From Cephalopachus bancanus (lineage: Eukaryota; Chordata; Mammalia; Primates; Tarsiidae): a stretch of 64,000 nt of DNA. Below are positions 1-13,192 of this stretch, piece after piece. Location of the stretch: assembly GCA_027257055.1 (NCBI GenBank), contig JAPVLO010000039.1, positions 7,842,501 through 7,906,500 on the forward strand, in the 5' to 3' direction. The position numbers were made by a program, and so were the translations under genes. Position 1 is the stretch's first letter. The number at the start of each line of letters is the position of its first letter. Under the pieces are notes generated by a model, which was given only the letters and a program-made list of their open reading frames with translations, searched no databases and was not told the origin of the DNA.

Positions 1-219
1 AGTGAATAAGGATTCATTTTTCTCAGTTGAATGAGCACAGTCTGCAGGGGAGTTAAGGATTCCTTGAAGTGACTTACAGGTAATGTATAGGAGATGAGGG
101 AAAACGCTTTCCCTTGTTAATTCTAGGAATGTAGGTATGTGTAGGCCCACTCAAGTGCTCATTATGCCTTTTTTAAGGGTTATGGCAATATGAACAGGCA
201 ATAATGAATTTCTGTATCA
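1..219. other. Unassigned non-coding sequence
   Basis: I recognise no gene or repeat family here. It is AT-rich and lies just before a plus-strand L1 fragment. Confidence 0.4.
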
Positions 220-1465
220 GTTGATGATATGATCTTATGCCTAGAAAACTCTAAAGACTCCACTAAAAATTATTCGATTTTATGAATAAATTCAGTAAAG
301 TTTCAGGATACAAAATCAATGTACAGAAATCAGTAGCGTTTCTATACACCAATAAAGATCTAGTGGAGAATCAAATCAAGAAGTTGCTAAAAATAGGCTA
401 GATGGATAATAGATAGAATACCTAGGAATCTATTGAACCAAAAAGGTGAAAGATCTCTACATGAAAAACTACAAAACACTAATGAAATAAATTGTAGATA
501 ACACAAACAAATGGAACAAATGAAAAATATCCCATGCTCATGGATTACAAGAATTAATATCATTAAAATGACTATACTGCCCAAAGCAGTCTACAGACTC
601 AATGCAATCCCTATCAAAATATCAATGTCACTTTTCACAGATTTTGAAAACACAATCATAAAGTTAATATGGAACCAAAAAAGAGCCTAAATAGCCAAAG
701 CAATCCTAAGGAAAAAGAACAAAGCCATTGGCATCAAATTGCCTGACTTCAAATTATACTACAAGGCTATAGTCACCAAAACAGCATGGTACAGGTATAA
801 AAATAGACACATAGACCAATGGAACAAAACAGAGAACCCAGAAATAAAGTCACATATGTAAAGACATCTGGTCTTTGACAAAGTCAATAAGAACACACGG
901 TGGGGAAAAGACACCCTTTTCAATAAACAGTGCTGGGAAAACTGAATTGCCATATGACAAAGAATAAAACTGGACTTCTAGCTCTTACCATATGCAAAAG
1001 TTAATTCAAAATGGATTAAAGACTTGAATATAAGACCTGAAACTATATAAACACTAGAGGAAAATTTTTCTAGACATTGGGTAGGCAAAAAATTCATGAC
1101 TAAGACCTCAAAAAGTACAGGCAACAAAAATAAAAGAAACAAATGAGATTTAATCAAGCTAAAATCTTAAGTGAAACAACTCATAGACACAAAAAGACAA
1201 ATAACATATGTTCTAACTTACAAGTGGGAGTGAATATGTGTACACATGAAAGCAGAGTTGGGAATGATAAACAGTGAAAGCTTGGAGGGTTGTAGATGAA
1301 GTGAACTTGCTGGGTGGGTACAATGTGCGTTACTCCAGTGATGGATGCATGGAAGGCTCTGACTTCACAATGCAATATGTCAGTGTAACAAAATTGCATT
1401 TGTGTTGCATGAACATATATAAATTTAAAAATAAACATGTATTTAACATAAAAAATAAAAATTGA
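220..1465 (+). mobile_element. Old L1 fragment, 3' part of ORF2 plus 3' UTR
   Basis: The plus strand reads as the C-terminal third of L1 ORF2 with many stops and frameshifts. It is followed by a degraded 3' UTR (TTCTAACTTACAAGTGGGAG near 1211) and an A-rich end near 1440-1463. It is truncated at the 5' side and cannot code for anything. Confidence 0.8.
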
Positions 1466-1786
1466 GGTAAAATTTACATACAGTGATATGCCTTGTTCTT
1501 AAGCATACAGTTTGATGAGTTTTGACAAATGTGTAATCCCTTCCCAATCAACACATAAACATTCTGCCACCCTAGAAAATGTCCTCATGCCCTTTTCTGA
1601 TGGATCTTTGTGTCAGACAACCACTGCCCTGATTTCCATTACTGAAGGTCTCTTCTTGCTCTTCTTAGAAATGGAATCATATGGGTTTTTCACTGTGGAG
1701 TGGTATTCAACAGAAGGAATATGTCTATTATCCTGCTGATTGACATTTGGATTGTTTCCATGAAAGAATACTTATGAATAAAGCTT
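1466..1786 (-). mobile_element. Old mammalian L1 (L1M-type) 3' region, antisense
   Basis: The stretch with TGGTATTCAACAGAAGGAAT and GGATTGTTTCCATGAAAGAA is the antisense of old L1 3' ORF2/UTR sequence. It resumes after the Alu at about 2100-2175 (GTCATATGCTTTCACTTGTC), so one element was split by that Alu. Confidence 0.6.
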
Positions 1787-1798
1787 CTATAGACATTC

Positions 1799-2099
1799 TT
1801 TTTTTTTTTTTTTTTTTTAGTTCATCGAGTCTTACTCTGTTGCCCAGACTGGAGGGCAGTGGCACGCTTCTGGCCACCACAGCTTCGATCTGCTTGGCTC
1901 AGGTGATCCTACCACCTCAGCCTTCCAAGTAGCTGGAAGTAGCCAAGTAGCCACCATGCCTGGCTAATTTTTTGATTTATTGTAGAGATGAGGTCTCGCC
2001 AAGTTGCCCAATCTGGTCTCAAACCCGTGGGCTCAGGCAATCCTCTCAACTCGGCCTCCCAAAGTGCTGGGATTATAGACACGAGCCACTGCACCCGGC
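1799..2099 (-). mobile_element. Alu (strepsirrhine type), minus strand
   Basis: It has a poly-T tract at its left end and the diagnostic TTGATTTATTGTAGAGATGA. The flanks ATAGACATTCTT (left) and ACAGACACTCTT (right) look like its target-site duplication inside the old L1. Confidence 0.88.
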
Positions 2100-2175
2100 T
2101 ACAGACACTCTTCTACATGTTCTGTGTCTGGTCATATGCTTTCACTTGTCTTGGATAACACAGTGGATAAAAGAT

Positions 2176-2525
2176 AACTTCAAATTCTATGTTCCTTCTC
2201 CCATTGAGAGGTAGCCTTTGCTTTCCATTCCCTTTTATCTGGGCTTGCCTTAGTGCTTGCTTGACTGAGGATGCAATGGAACTGATGGAAGTTAGACAGA
2301 AGAAGGTTTCAGGTACCTTGACTTCCCTAAGATCCCTAAGCCACCAGGCAAGATGCCCCACTACCCTGAAATCACTGCGCTGAAGAGGACACATGTAGAT
2401 GTTGTAGATGTTCTGCTCAAGTGTCCCAGCTGTGCCCAGCCTTCCAGAAATCCCAGCCAAGGCACCAGACATATAAATGAAGCAATTTTGGAACCTCAGA
2501 TAAGTCAATTCACCAACTAACATTT
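2176..2525 (+). mobile_element. MLT1-like (MaLR) solo LTR, degraded
   Basis: ATCTGGGCTTGCCTTAGTGC followed by a tract ending in TGTGCCCAGCCTTCCAGAAA and CCAGACATATAAATGAAGCA resembles the MLT1 LTR layout. It is old and diverged, so the family name is tentative. It is cut at its right end by the L1 at 2526. Confidence 0.5.
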
Positions 2526-3963
2526 CTTTCTTTTTTTTTATAAATCAATATTTTTTATTTTAAAATTGCGGGGTACAGTTAAGGGTTAGGTATACAAATA
2601 TGCATCGTTCAGGCACTCTTGTTGATAAGGGGTGTCTCCCCATCCCCAGATAGATATTGACTACCATTAATCCCACCTCCCTTCCCCTCCTCCCCCCATA
2701 GTTTCCCACCACTGTCAATACTTTTCTTATAGTAGTACGATAGATGTTCAAGGTCCACTATATGAGTGAGAACATGTGATACTCAGATCTCTGTTTCTGT
2801 GAAAGATCTCTCAGTATTATAGACTCTAGTTCCATCCAGGTTGCCGCGAAATTCATGATTTTGTTCTTTTTTATGGCTGCATAGTATTCCATCATGTATT
2901 TTTAAAATCCAGTCGACTTTTGATGGACAGCATGGTTGGTTCCAGGTTCTTGCTATTGTGAACAATGCTGCGATAAACATACGTGTGCAGGTATCTTATT
3001 TATAGAGTGATTTGAGTTCTTCAGGATATATTCCCAGTAGGAGGATTGCGGGGTCATATGGAAGGTCGATATTTAGAGCTTTTAGGAATCACCACACTGT
3101 TTTCCACAGAGTCGCATGAGTTTTCACTCCCACCAACAGTGTAGAAGTGTTCCCTTTTCACCACACCCTCTCCAGCAACTTATTTTTTGAGTTATTGATA
3201 ATGGCCATTCTGACTGGAGTTAGGTGGTATCTCAGTGTGGTTTTGATTTGCATCTCCTTGATGATTAGTGAGGTTGAACATTTCTTCATGTGTCTGTTGG
3301 CTGCTCAGATGTCTTCCTTTGAGAAGTGTCTGTTCATATCTTTTGCCCACTTTATAATGGGGTTGTTTGTTTTTTTCTTTTCAGCACCTTTGAGTTCCTT
3401 GTAGATACAAGATGTTAAGCCTTTGTCAGACCTGGAGTTGGCAAATACTTTTTCCCAGTCTGTGGGCTGTCTCCCTGCTCTCTTGATGGTTTCGTTGGCT
3501 TTGCAGAAGCTTGTCAGTTTAATGAGGTCCTACTTGTCTATCTTATCTCTTATGGCCTGTGTGTTTCGGGTTTTGTTCAGGAATTGGATGCCAGTTCCAA
3601 TTTCCATGAGGGTATTCCTGCATTTTCTAAGGTTCTTATGGTTTGAGGTTTTACATTTAGGTCTCTGATCCATTTAGAGTTAATTTTTGTGTATGGGGAT
3701 AGATAGGGGTCTTGTTTGAGTCTTCTGAATATGGTCAGCCAGTTTTCCCAGCACCATTTACTGAATAGGTTCTACTCTCCCAAGTGGTAGGTGGTGGAGG
3801 CTTTGTCGAAGATGAGTTGGTTGAGAAATTGAGGTTTTGCTTCTGGAATCTCAATTCTATTCCATTGATCTATATGCCTGTTCCTGTACCAATACCAATC
3901 TGTTTTGATTATTGTAGCTTTATAGTAAAGTTTGAAGTCTGGTAGTGTGATACCTCCTGCTCT

Positions 3964-3965
<2 letters not shown>

Positions 3966-3994
<29 letters not shown>
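3966..3994. repeat. Poly-T tract inside the L1
   Basis: An uninterrupted run of about 29 T replaces a few coding bases of L1 ORF2 (minus strand). The sister L1 at 28.26 kb has only a short T run at the same place, so this is a local expansion. Confidence 0.9.
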
Positions 3995-3998
<4 letters not shown>

Positions 3999-6418
3999 AG
4001 GACTGTTCTGGCTATTCTTGGTCGTTTGTGTTTCCATATGAATTCCTGTGTTGTTTTTTCTACTTAGAAAAAATGTTGCTGGTAATTTGATGGGTATTGC
4101 ATTAAATCTGTAGATTGCCTTAGGTAGAATGGACTCTTAAATGTTGATTCTTCCAATCCATGAGCAGGGGATTTTTTTCCACTTGTTTGTGTATTTTGAT
4201 TTCTTTGAGCAGTGTTTTGTAGTTTTCATTGTAAAGGTCTTTCACATCTCTGGTTAGAAAGATGCCAAGTATTTCATTTTTTTGGTGGCTATTGTGAATG
4301 GGATTGTGTTTTGTATTTGGGTTTCTGTTTGTTTATTATTGGTGTAAATAAATGTGATTGTCTTTTGCACATTTATTTTATACCCTGAGACAACCAAAGT
4401 CCTTTATCAGTGCAAGAGGACTTTTGACAGATTCTCTTGGGTTTTCAGGTACACAATCATGTCATCAGCAAAGAGGGATAACTTGACTTCCTCTTTTCCT
4501 ATTTGGATATCCCTGATTGCCGTCTCTTTTCTGATTGCTCCAGCTAGGACTTCCAATACTATATTGAACAGGAGGGGAGAGAGTGGGTATCCTTGTCTTG
4601 TTCCAGTTTTAAGGGGAAATTGTTCCAAGTTTTCTCAGTTTAGGAGTATGCTAGCTGGGTGGGTTTCTCGTAGATGGCTTTTACTATTTTGAGGTATGTT
4701 TCATGTATGCCTAGGTGTTCGAGGGTTTTATCAGGAAAGGTGCTGGATTTTATCAAAAGCTTTTTCTGCTTCTAATGATATAATCATGTAGTTTTTGTTC
4801 TAATGTCTGTTGATGTATTTAATTACATTTATTGTCTTGCAAATGTTGAACCAGCCTTGCATCCCAGGATGAAGCCTACTTGGTCATGATGGATGATTTT
4901 TGAGATGTGTTGTTGAATCCAGTTTGCTAATCTTGTTGAGAATTTTTGGGATCTATGTTCATCAAAGATATTGGCCTGTAGTTCTATTTCTTTGTTGGGT
5001 CTTTACCTGGTTTGGGGATCAATGTGATGTTAGCTTCATAAAATGATTTGGGGAGGGGGTTTCCCTCTTTCTCAATCGCCAGGAATACTTTAGTAGGGTT
5101 GGTATCAGCTCCCCTTAAATGTCTTGTAAATTCTGCTGGAAAGCCATCTGGTCCAGGGGTTTTTTTTGTAGGTAGCTTTCATATTACATAGTCAATTTCC
5201 TTGATTGTTATTGGTCTATTTAGGGTCTCGATTTCTTCTTGTTTCAACCTAGGCAGGTTGTGTGATGTCAGAAAGTCTTCCATTTCCTTAAGGTTTTCCA
5301 GTTTGTTTCCATACAAGTGTACATAGTAGTCTCTAATGATCTTTTATATTTCTTTGGGGTAAGATGTGACTTCATCTTTTGTGTTTCTGATTGTATTCAT
5401 TTGGGTGTTTTCTCTTTTTTTCTTGGTCAATCTAGCTAAGGGACCATCAATTTTGTTTATCATTTCAAAGAACCAGTTTTTTGTTTCATTGATTTTTTTG
5501 TAATATCTTTTTATCTTCTATGTCCTGGATTTGGGCTTTTATTTTGGTGATCTGGATTCTTCTGCTGCAGTTAGTGTTTTGGTGGTCTTGCTTTTCCAGC
5601 TTCCTATGGTGACTTGTTAGGCTGTTGATTTGTGATCCTTCAATTTTCTTAATGTGCGTTTGTAGGGATATAAATTCCCCTCTTACTACAGCTTTCATGG
5701 CATCCCAGCGGTTTTGGTAAGTTGTCTGTTCATTTTCATTTGTTTCCAGGGATCTTTTAATCTCTGTTTTGATTTCTTGTTCACCCATGAGCTGTTTAGT
5801 ATCATGCTGCTTAGTGTCCATGTCATTGTGGGTTTGGGGGGAACCTTGTTGGTGTTGATGTTTATTTTTATTCCACTGTGGTCTGAGATGGTACATGACA
5901 AAATTTCAATCTTTTGAAATTTGTTTATGCTTGATTTATGGCCAAGTATGTGGTCGATCTTAGAGTATGTTCCATGTGGTACTGATTAGAATGTATATTC
6001 TGTGGTCATTGGGTGGAGTGTTCTGTAGGTATCAATTAAGTCCATTTGGTCAAGAGTCACATTGAGGTCCCAGATCTCATTGTTGATTTTTTGTCCTGAT
6101 GATCTGTCTAGGATTGTGAGTGGGGTATTAAAATCCCCAGTTATGATGGTGTTAGAGTCAATATCTTTCTTTAGTTTTCCTAGAAGCTGCTTTATGAAAG
6201 TGGCGCTCCTATGTTGGATGCATATATGTTTAGGATAGATATTTCTTGTTGATGGAGTGAACCTTTTATCATTATGTAGTGGCCTTCTGTATCTTTTTAA
6301 ATATTTGATAGCTTAAAGCGTATTTTGTCTGAAAAGAGGATCACAACCCCTTCCTTTCTTTTGTGTTACACTTGGTTTTTTGTCTTTCTTTTGGTTTTGG
6401 GGCTGGTTCATGTGTACT

Positions 6419-6999
6419 TTATTCTTTTTCCTGTACTCTTGTGAAGAACGTTGTTCTTTTTTCCTTTTCTTCTGTGTTTAGTACTTTCTTGAGTGTTTCA
6501 TGTAGAGGTGGTCTGGTGGCAGCGTAAGTTCTTAGGGATTGGATATCTGGGAAAGATTTTAATTCTCCCTCACTGATGAAACTTAGCTTGGCTGGGTAGG
6601 TTATTCTTGGTTGAAATTTTTTATGTCTTTTAGGACTTTGAAAATAGGGCTCCAAGCTCTCCTAGCCTGCAGGATTTCTGTAGATAAATCTGCTACTATT
6701 CTAATTGGTCTTCCATGACAGGTGATCTGGCCTTTTTCTCTTGCTGCCTTTAGGATTTTTTCTTTTATGCCTACCTTGTTTATGCGAATTATTATGTGCC
6801 TAGGAGTTGGTCTTCTCATTTGTTGTCTTGCAGGGGTTCTCCGAATCTCTTGTGTGTGAATTTTCACATCATTGATAAAATGAGGGAAGTTTTCTTCAAT
6901 AATCTCATGGAATATTTGTTCCAAGATGGCTTCTGTTTCTCTTTCTGTTTCAGGAAGGCCAATTACTCTTAGGTTCTTTCTTTTGAAGCAATAGCTCAT
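6419..6999 (-). pseudogene. L1 ORF1 remnant, C-terminal RNA-binding part
   Basis: Two overlapping minus-strand frames (6999-6601 and 6655-6419) together cover the RRM and C-terminal domain of an L1 ORF1-type RNA-binding protein. Both the LRVIGLPE motif and the ARREKG-like end are visible. A frame change near 6,600-6,655 and the upstream Alu break it. The coiled-coil part lies at 7383-7598 on the other side of the Alu. Confidence 0.8.
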
Positions 7000-7039
7000 C
7001 TCTTGAAGGTTTTGTTCTGTCTTTTTAAGCTTGTTTTCT

Positions 7040-7337
7040 GTGTTGTTGTTGTTGTTGTTGTTTGAGTTGGAGACTCACTCTGTTGCCCAGACTGGAGTGC
7101 AGTGGCCGCTCCCATCCACCGCAGCCTCAACCTGCTGGGCTCCGGCGATCTTTCCACCTTGGCCTTCTGAGTAGCCGGAATTACAGGCATGTGCTACCAT
7201 GCCCGGTTGATTTTTTTATTTATTGTAGAGATGAGGTCTCACTGCCCAGGCAGGTCTCAAACCCATGGGCTCAGGCAATCCACTCACCTCAGCCTCCCAA
7301 AGGCGCGGGATTACAGGCTGAGCCACGATCCCGGCTG
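7040..7337 (-). mobile_element. Alu inserted in L1 ORF1
   Basis: This is a complete strepsirrhine-type Alu whose T-rich tail has become a (TTG)n run. TGTTTTCTGTGTT occurs on both sides, the target-site duplication. It separates the coiled-coil and RRM parts of ORF1. Confidence 0.9.
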
Positions 7338-9164
7338 TTTTCTGTGTTTTTATCTATTTGGGTTAGTTCTATATTTTGGTCCTCAAGCTCTGAGATTCTT
7401 TCTTCTGCTTGGCCAACTGCTTTCCATGCTTATCAGTTTGTTATTTATTTCATTCACAGTATTCTTTATTACTGTTATCTCAGTTATCAGCTCCTTCCTA
7501 GTTTCTTCTTGTCTCTCTTCAGTTCTTTTTAATCCCTCCATTAATGTCTTGATATCTAGGTTTGTAGTTTGAGACCAGTCATTCTGGGGGCTCTTCATTG
7601 TTTGCTATCCAAAGTCAGTTTTCTCAGTGTCTGCCCTCCCAGGGGTGTGGGAGAGACCGATATTCTTCTTTTGTTTTTTCCTCATGTGTGTAGATTTTTC
7701 TCTCCCTTGTTCTCTCCCCTTCTTTAATTCTGTTTCTCAGGGAAGGTGGGGTAGCTTTTGCTTTGCTTGTTCAATCTCCTGTTCTTCCTTATGAGGGTCC
7801 TCTGGCTTTGTTCACTTTTGAGGCTGGAGTGTGGATTAGGGGCTGTACTTTTTGCAGTTTTGAGGTTTAATTGAGGGGGAAGCTGTGATTCAGAATGTAT
7901 CTGCTGACTCCAGCATCCATCAACAGGTGTATGGGCACACTGGAATCTATTTCCCACTGCCTTAAAATCTGTCTGTGCAGCGGGATGTAGATTTGGTCCC
8001 TGGAACAAAAGGAGGTACAAAAGAAGAAAATAATGGAAGAAGAGGGGGTCAATAGGAAGTTAGAGAGAAGAGTGAGAGGGAAAACAGACATACATACCAA
8101 CTAACAAGTGAAAAAGAGACATAAGGCCAGAGAGTAGTGAAAAAGACACACAAACAAAATTCCCTGTAGCATACCGGTAACCACACAAAGACAGTCCAAT
8201 AAAATCATGCCTTTTGATGCATTTTCCCCAACACAAGTAGGTAGTCTAAGTCAAAAAGCAAACAAAAGTGAGCAAAACAAACAGTCAAAATGATAAAATC
8301 AAAAGTCAAAATAAGAAATCAGACTAGCTCTGGAATCTTTCCTGAGTGTCTAAAGTCTCTGCAGTTCTAATTTCCAGCCTCTCCCCTTTGCTTTCATTAC
8401 AGGCAGATAGATTTACTCGCAGTTTCAGTTTGTTCTTTTAGCCTGCTGCCTGAGAGGTCTGCGATGCTGAGTTGCCTGCATTTGATTCAGCGTAGGGAAG
8501 GGGACTTGTCTCCTGTTTAGTGACATTACCTTAGAAACCAAGGTGGAGGCTGCTCATAGGTGGGAAGGGCAATGCAAATCTCTGCCTGGAAAATGGCTGA
8601 GGTAGGCAGCTCCTCTTTCACGGATCCTTTCTCTCTACTCATCTGCATCCCTGGGTGATCCACTATGATGGGCTGTGGTGGCGTATGAGGCACTGGGGAT
8701 CAGCTACACAGCTGGGTGCTGGATCTGGTGTGCCACCAGCAGCCTGGGGTGGAAGAAGAAGCTGGGAGTTCCCTCTTCTGGAGCTAAGAGTGGCTGATCA
8801 GCACCTCCTTAAGGTATGCTGTTCCCTTACGCAAGCATGGGATTGTGAAAGGTGGGTGCTGGGTGCCTCAGCCACGGTGGGACCAGAGCTCCAAAGGGCA
8901 GGTGGTGAGCTGTGAGAGTGGCTTTGGGCCCCTCACAGGGTACTTCTGCCAGAAATGGAGCTGGTATCTCTGAGGGGTGGGCGCCTAGAGCCTCCCTGGG
9001 TGACGGCAACTTGAAATAGCCCAACTAATATTTCATTGAAGACTTTTGTATCTATGTTCATGAGGAATATTAGTTTGTAATTTGTTGTCATACTTTTTCC
9101 AGGTTTTGGTTTCAGGGTTGTGCTGCCCTTAAAATGAGTTGGGACGTGCTTCCTTCTCTTTTTT

Positions 9165-9466
9165 CTTTTTCTTTTCTTTTTTTTTTTTGAGGTGGAGTCT
9201 CACTCTGGTGCCCAGGTAGGAGTACAGTGGCACACTCACAGCCACCCCAGCACTGACCTGCTGGGCTCCAGTGATCCTTCTGCCTCAGCTTTCCAAGTAG
9301 CCGGAACTACAGGTGTGTGCTATTAAGCCCAGCTAATTTTTGATTTATTGTAGAGATAAGGTCTCACCAAGCTGCCCAGGCTGGTCTTGAACCTGTGGGC
9401 TCAGGCAATCCACTTACCTTGGCCTCCCAAAGTGCTGGGATTATAGGCTGAGCCACAGAACCTGGC
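9165..9466 (-). mobile_element. Alu in old L1
   Basis: Complete minus-strand Alu with a T/C-rich tail at the left and TTTTTGATTTATTGTAGAG in the right arm. Confidence 0.88.
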
Positions 9467-10078
9467 CCCTTCTCTATTTTCTAAAGATTGGAATTATTAC
9501 TATTTTTTTCTTCAATGTTTGGTAGGATCTAGAGTTTTTTTGGGGGGAAATATTTTTTATTGCAAATTCAATGTCATGAATAGATATATGGTTATTCAGA
9601 TTTTTCTATTTTATTTTGGTCAGTTTTGGTAAATTGCATTTTTCCAGGATTTGGTCCATTTTACCTAAGTATTTATTAATATTTTCTTATTGTCCTTTTG
9701 TAACTCTAGGCTCTGTAACTCTAACTCTGTTCTTTCAATTCTAATACTGGTTAATTTTCTTTTTTTTTTTTCTTTAGTGGTCTTGAAATTAATGATTTAT
9801 AGTTTAATGGTTTATCAATTTAATTTAACCCTTTTACTAATCTTTTTAAGTAAAGAGCTTTTGTCTTTTCACATTTTCTCCATTGTTTTTTGGTTTCCAT
9901 GATATTATTTTCTCTCTTTATATTTTTTATTTCTACATAATCTGCTTTTAATTTTCTCCTCTTTTCTTACCTCTTCAATGAGAAACTTAGGAAATTGATT
10001 TTAAGCCCTTTTTCTTTTCTAATGTAAATTTTTTTAAAAGCTCCCAGAGTGGGACACGACCCAAGGGACTGCCCATTT

Positions 10079-10396
10079 TTAAAATTTTATTTATTTATTT
10101 ATTTATTCATTTATTTATTTTTGAGTTGGAGTCTCATTCTGTCACCCAGGCTGAAGTGCAGGGGCACATTCAAGGCCACTCCAGCATCGACGTGCTAGGC
10201 TTCAGTGATCCACCTCAGCCTTCCAAGTAGCCGGAACTACAGGCGCATGCTACCATGTCTGGCTGATTTTGTATTTATTGTAGAGACAAGGTCTTGCCAA
10301 GTTGCCTGGGCTGGTCTCAAATCTGCAGGCTCAGGCAATTCACTCGCCTCGGCCTCCCAGAGTGCTGGGATTATAGGCTGCACCACCGAGCCTGGC
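10079..10396 (-). mobile_element. Alu with (TTTA)n tail
   Basis: Minus-strand Alu whose tail is a (TTTA)n microsatellite at about 10085-10120. Body and head are complete. Confidence 0.88.
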
Positions 10397-10597
10397 TCAA
10401 TATAAGTGTTTAAAAGCTACATATTTTCCCCTAAGTACTGCTTAAGTAGCATCTGAAAAATTTTAATATGTTGTGTTTTCATTATCAAGCTAAAAATATT
10501 TTCCACTTTTTCTCTGACCCATGAGTTATTCAAAAGTATGTTGTTTACCTTCCAAATATTTGTGGATTTTCTAGATGTTTTATAATAATCAATTTCT

Positions 10598-10886
10598 GTT
10601 TTTTTTGAGTTGGCATCTCACTGTCACCTGGCCTAGAGTGCAGTGACATGCTCAAGGCCACCGCAGTCTCAATCTGCTGGGCTCAGGCGATCCTTCCACC
10701 TCAGACTTCCAAGTAGCTGGAACTACAGGCATGCGCCACTATGCCCAGCTAATTTTTTAATTTATTGTAGAGATGAGGTCTTGCCAAGTAGTCCAGGCTG
10801 GTCTCAAACCCCTGGGCTCAGGCAATCCTCTTGACTCTGCCACCCAAAAGTGCTCGGATTACAGGTGTAAGCCACCATCTCTGGCA
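10598..10886 (-). mobile_element. Alu in old L1
   Basis: Complete minus-strand Alu. The flanks TATAATCAATTTCT (left) and TATAATCAATTTCT (right, after 10888) form an exact target-site duplication. Confidence 0.9.
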
Positions 10887-11399
10887 TTTATAATCAATTT
10901 CTAATTTACTTTCATTGTAGTCAGAGGTCATAATGCTCATGATTTCAATTTTTTGAAATTTATTTGGATTTACTTCACAGTCCAGCATGTGGTCCATTAC
11001 GCTAAACATTCCAAAGGCCCTTGCAACTATGGTGTATAGTGTCTAGCAACAGCAAGTAAGTCAAGTGTGATGGCAGTATTATTCAAAAATTTAACATTCT
11101 TAATGAGTTTTTTGTCTACTTGCTCTGTCAATAACTGAGGGAAGGGTACTATAATCTCCAACATGATTGTGAATTTTTTGACTTCATCTAGTTTTGTCAA
11201 CATTCACTTCATATATTTTGAAGTGTTGTTATGAGGTTCACATGCATAGAGAATTGTTATGTGTCCTGGTGTACTGATTCTCTCATCATTATGCACCAGC
11301 TCTATCTCTGGTGGCATAGTTAGTCTGAAAAGATGACCTAACAATTCCTTCCCTCCCTGATTATGCATGGCACTCCTCACATCGAGTGTTTACTTCCCC

Positions 11400-11870
11400 T
11401 CCTTTTTGACTGCTCTGAGCAATAGAATGTGACTGAAGTGTCAGTTTGATATTTATGAGTTCAGGCCTTAAAAGGAATAGCTGTTTCTGCTTCCTTTTGA
11501 AACACTAACTCTTGGGATGCTCCTTCTTGAATCCTAGCTGTCATGCTATGAGAAGCCCAAGTCACACTGGGAAGCCACATGAGCAGTACTGAGTGCTCCA
11601 ATCAGCAGCCCTAGTGAGCTCCCTGTTGATAGCCAGCAAGCATCATCCCAGATGTGAAAATGAGCATCTTGGATATTCCAGCCCATTCTAGGCCTCAGAT
11701 AACTGCAGCCCCAGCTGGCATTAAGTGGAGCATGAGAACTGTCCAGCTGAGCCCAGCCAACCTACAGAATCATGATAGGCAGTAAAATGGCTGTCATTTC
11801 AAGCCATCAGATTTTGAGGTAATTTGTTATATAGTGTACACCCTAAACAGAACTTGGCACCAGAAGCACA
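11400..11870 (+). mobile_element. MLT1-like (MaLR) LTR
   Basis: The sequence from CTGCTCTGAGCAATAGAATG, through CATGCTATGAGAAGCCCAAG, to the end block CAAGCCATCAGATTTTGAGG follows the layout of an MLT1-class LTR. About 300 bp of internal-like sequence follows (11871-12187, no gene). Confidence 0.65.
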
Positions 11871-12187
11871 GTAACAAAAATCTAGAACATGTGGCATGGC
11901 TTTGGGACCAGACAGGAGGGTAAAGGTAACAAGGGGCCACAAAGGAACTTGAGACAGAGGCTGGAAGAACAATGAGGAAATTATTGTTTCTCATGTTATA
12001 GTGGCAGAGGTTTGGCAACTCTCCCACCTGCAGTACCACGAAAGATTGAAAAGGTATTTAATGAACGTGTGGAAAAGTTCCTGTGGAGATTTCCAGTTAT
12101 AATATTAAGAGTCCCAACTGGTTTATTTTAGCACCTATGCTAAACCATAAGATAAATAAACTAAAAAAGGGAGTAAAATATTTAGCG

Positions 12188-12277
12188 CAGACTGGTCTCA
12201 AACCCCTGGATTCAGGCAATCCTCCCGCCTCCCCCCGTAAGTGCTAGGATTACAGGCATGAGCCACCATGCCTGGCA
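12188..12277 (-). mobile_element. Alu fragment
   Basis: About 90 bp matching the 5' end of an Alu in antisense (CTAGGATTACAGGCATGAGC, then the head). The rest is missing. Confidence 0.75.
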
Positions 12278-13192
12278 GGGTCATGCTTTTTTAACCACTT
12301 GAGATTGGAGAGTTTATTACATTTATATATAATAAAATTATTGCTATAGCTGGCTTTAGTCTACTATCTTGTCAGTTGTTTTCTATTTCTCCCATCAGTG
12401 TTTTGGTCCTCTCTCTGCCTCCTTTACTTGCGTTCTTTCGGGCTAACTAAAAAAAATTTTCTATTTGCTATTTAACTATAGTTCTTGTTATGACTTATAT
12501 AGCTGTTGCCGGAGGGTTACAATATGCACTCTTAACTTATTACAGTATATTTAGAGTTAGTATTGTACCCCCTTGTAAAACATGCAGAATCTTACAAAGT
12601 ATAAGTTCCACTTATTCCTCCATCCTTTGTGCTACTGTTGTCATACACTTTAATCTTAGTCCACTATAAAGACCACAACATGACATTATTTTTTTTTTTA
12701 GTTATCTTTTAAAGAAATTAGGAGAATTAATACATCTTTTAATTTCACCTATATATTTACTCTTTTTTGTCTATATTTTTCCCTTTCATAAAAATTTTAT
12801 TGTGGTATGAACATTTAACATGAGATCTATCCTCAACAAATTTTAAAGGTACTTTTTTTGCATATACAAATTTCCATCTTGTATGTATCATTTTCTTTCA
12901 GATTTAGGAACTTCCTTTAGCATTTTTAGAGTGCAGGTCTTCTGGTAAGAAATTTTCTCAGCTTTTGTCTATCTTTAAATGTCTTCACTCTCACTGTGGA
13001 ACAGTATTTTTGCTTGAAATTGAATTCTGTTTTCAGTTTTCTTCTTTCAGGATTTAAAAAAATATTATTCCATTTTCTTCTAGATTCCATTGTTTCTGAT
13101 TAGAAGTCAGCTGTCATTTGTATTATTCTTACATAAGTAATATTTTATTACTGGCTTCTTTTAAATTTCTTTGGATTTCAACAATTTGACTA
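12278..13192 (-). mobile_element. Old L1-like antisense sequence
   Basis: AT-rich, with blocks such as GGTCTTCTGGTAAGAAATTT that match the antisense of old L1. It resumes after the mariner element at 14118-14480. No coding frame is left. Confidence 0.55.

Larger units (their letters stand above)
2526..9018 (-). mobile_element. Full-length, inactive L1 on the minus strand
   Basis: Read on the minus strand from right to left: a GC-richer 5' UTR (about 9018-7620), ORF1 (about 7600-6420, split by an Alu), ORF2 with endonuclease and reverse transcriptase (about 6300-2740), and a short 3' UTR ending in a T-rich tract at 2526-2540. ORF1 keeps recognisable stretches such as RRTPARQQMRRPTPRHIII, but ORF2 is full of stops. 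The flanking CCAACTAACATTTC (left) and CCAACTAATATTTC (right) form a likely target-site duplication. Without the Alu the length is close to a complete 6.2 kb L1. It cannot transpose. Confidence 0.88.
9019..11350 (-). mobile_element. Older L1 on the minus strand, split by three Alus
   Basis: The pieces 9019-9164, 9467-10078, 10397-10597 and 10887-11350 are collinear antisense ORF2 sequence (TATGTTCATGAGGAATATTAG region, then GACCCATGAGTTATTCAAAAG). They are more diverged than the L1 to the left. No open frame survives. Confidence 0.75.
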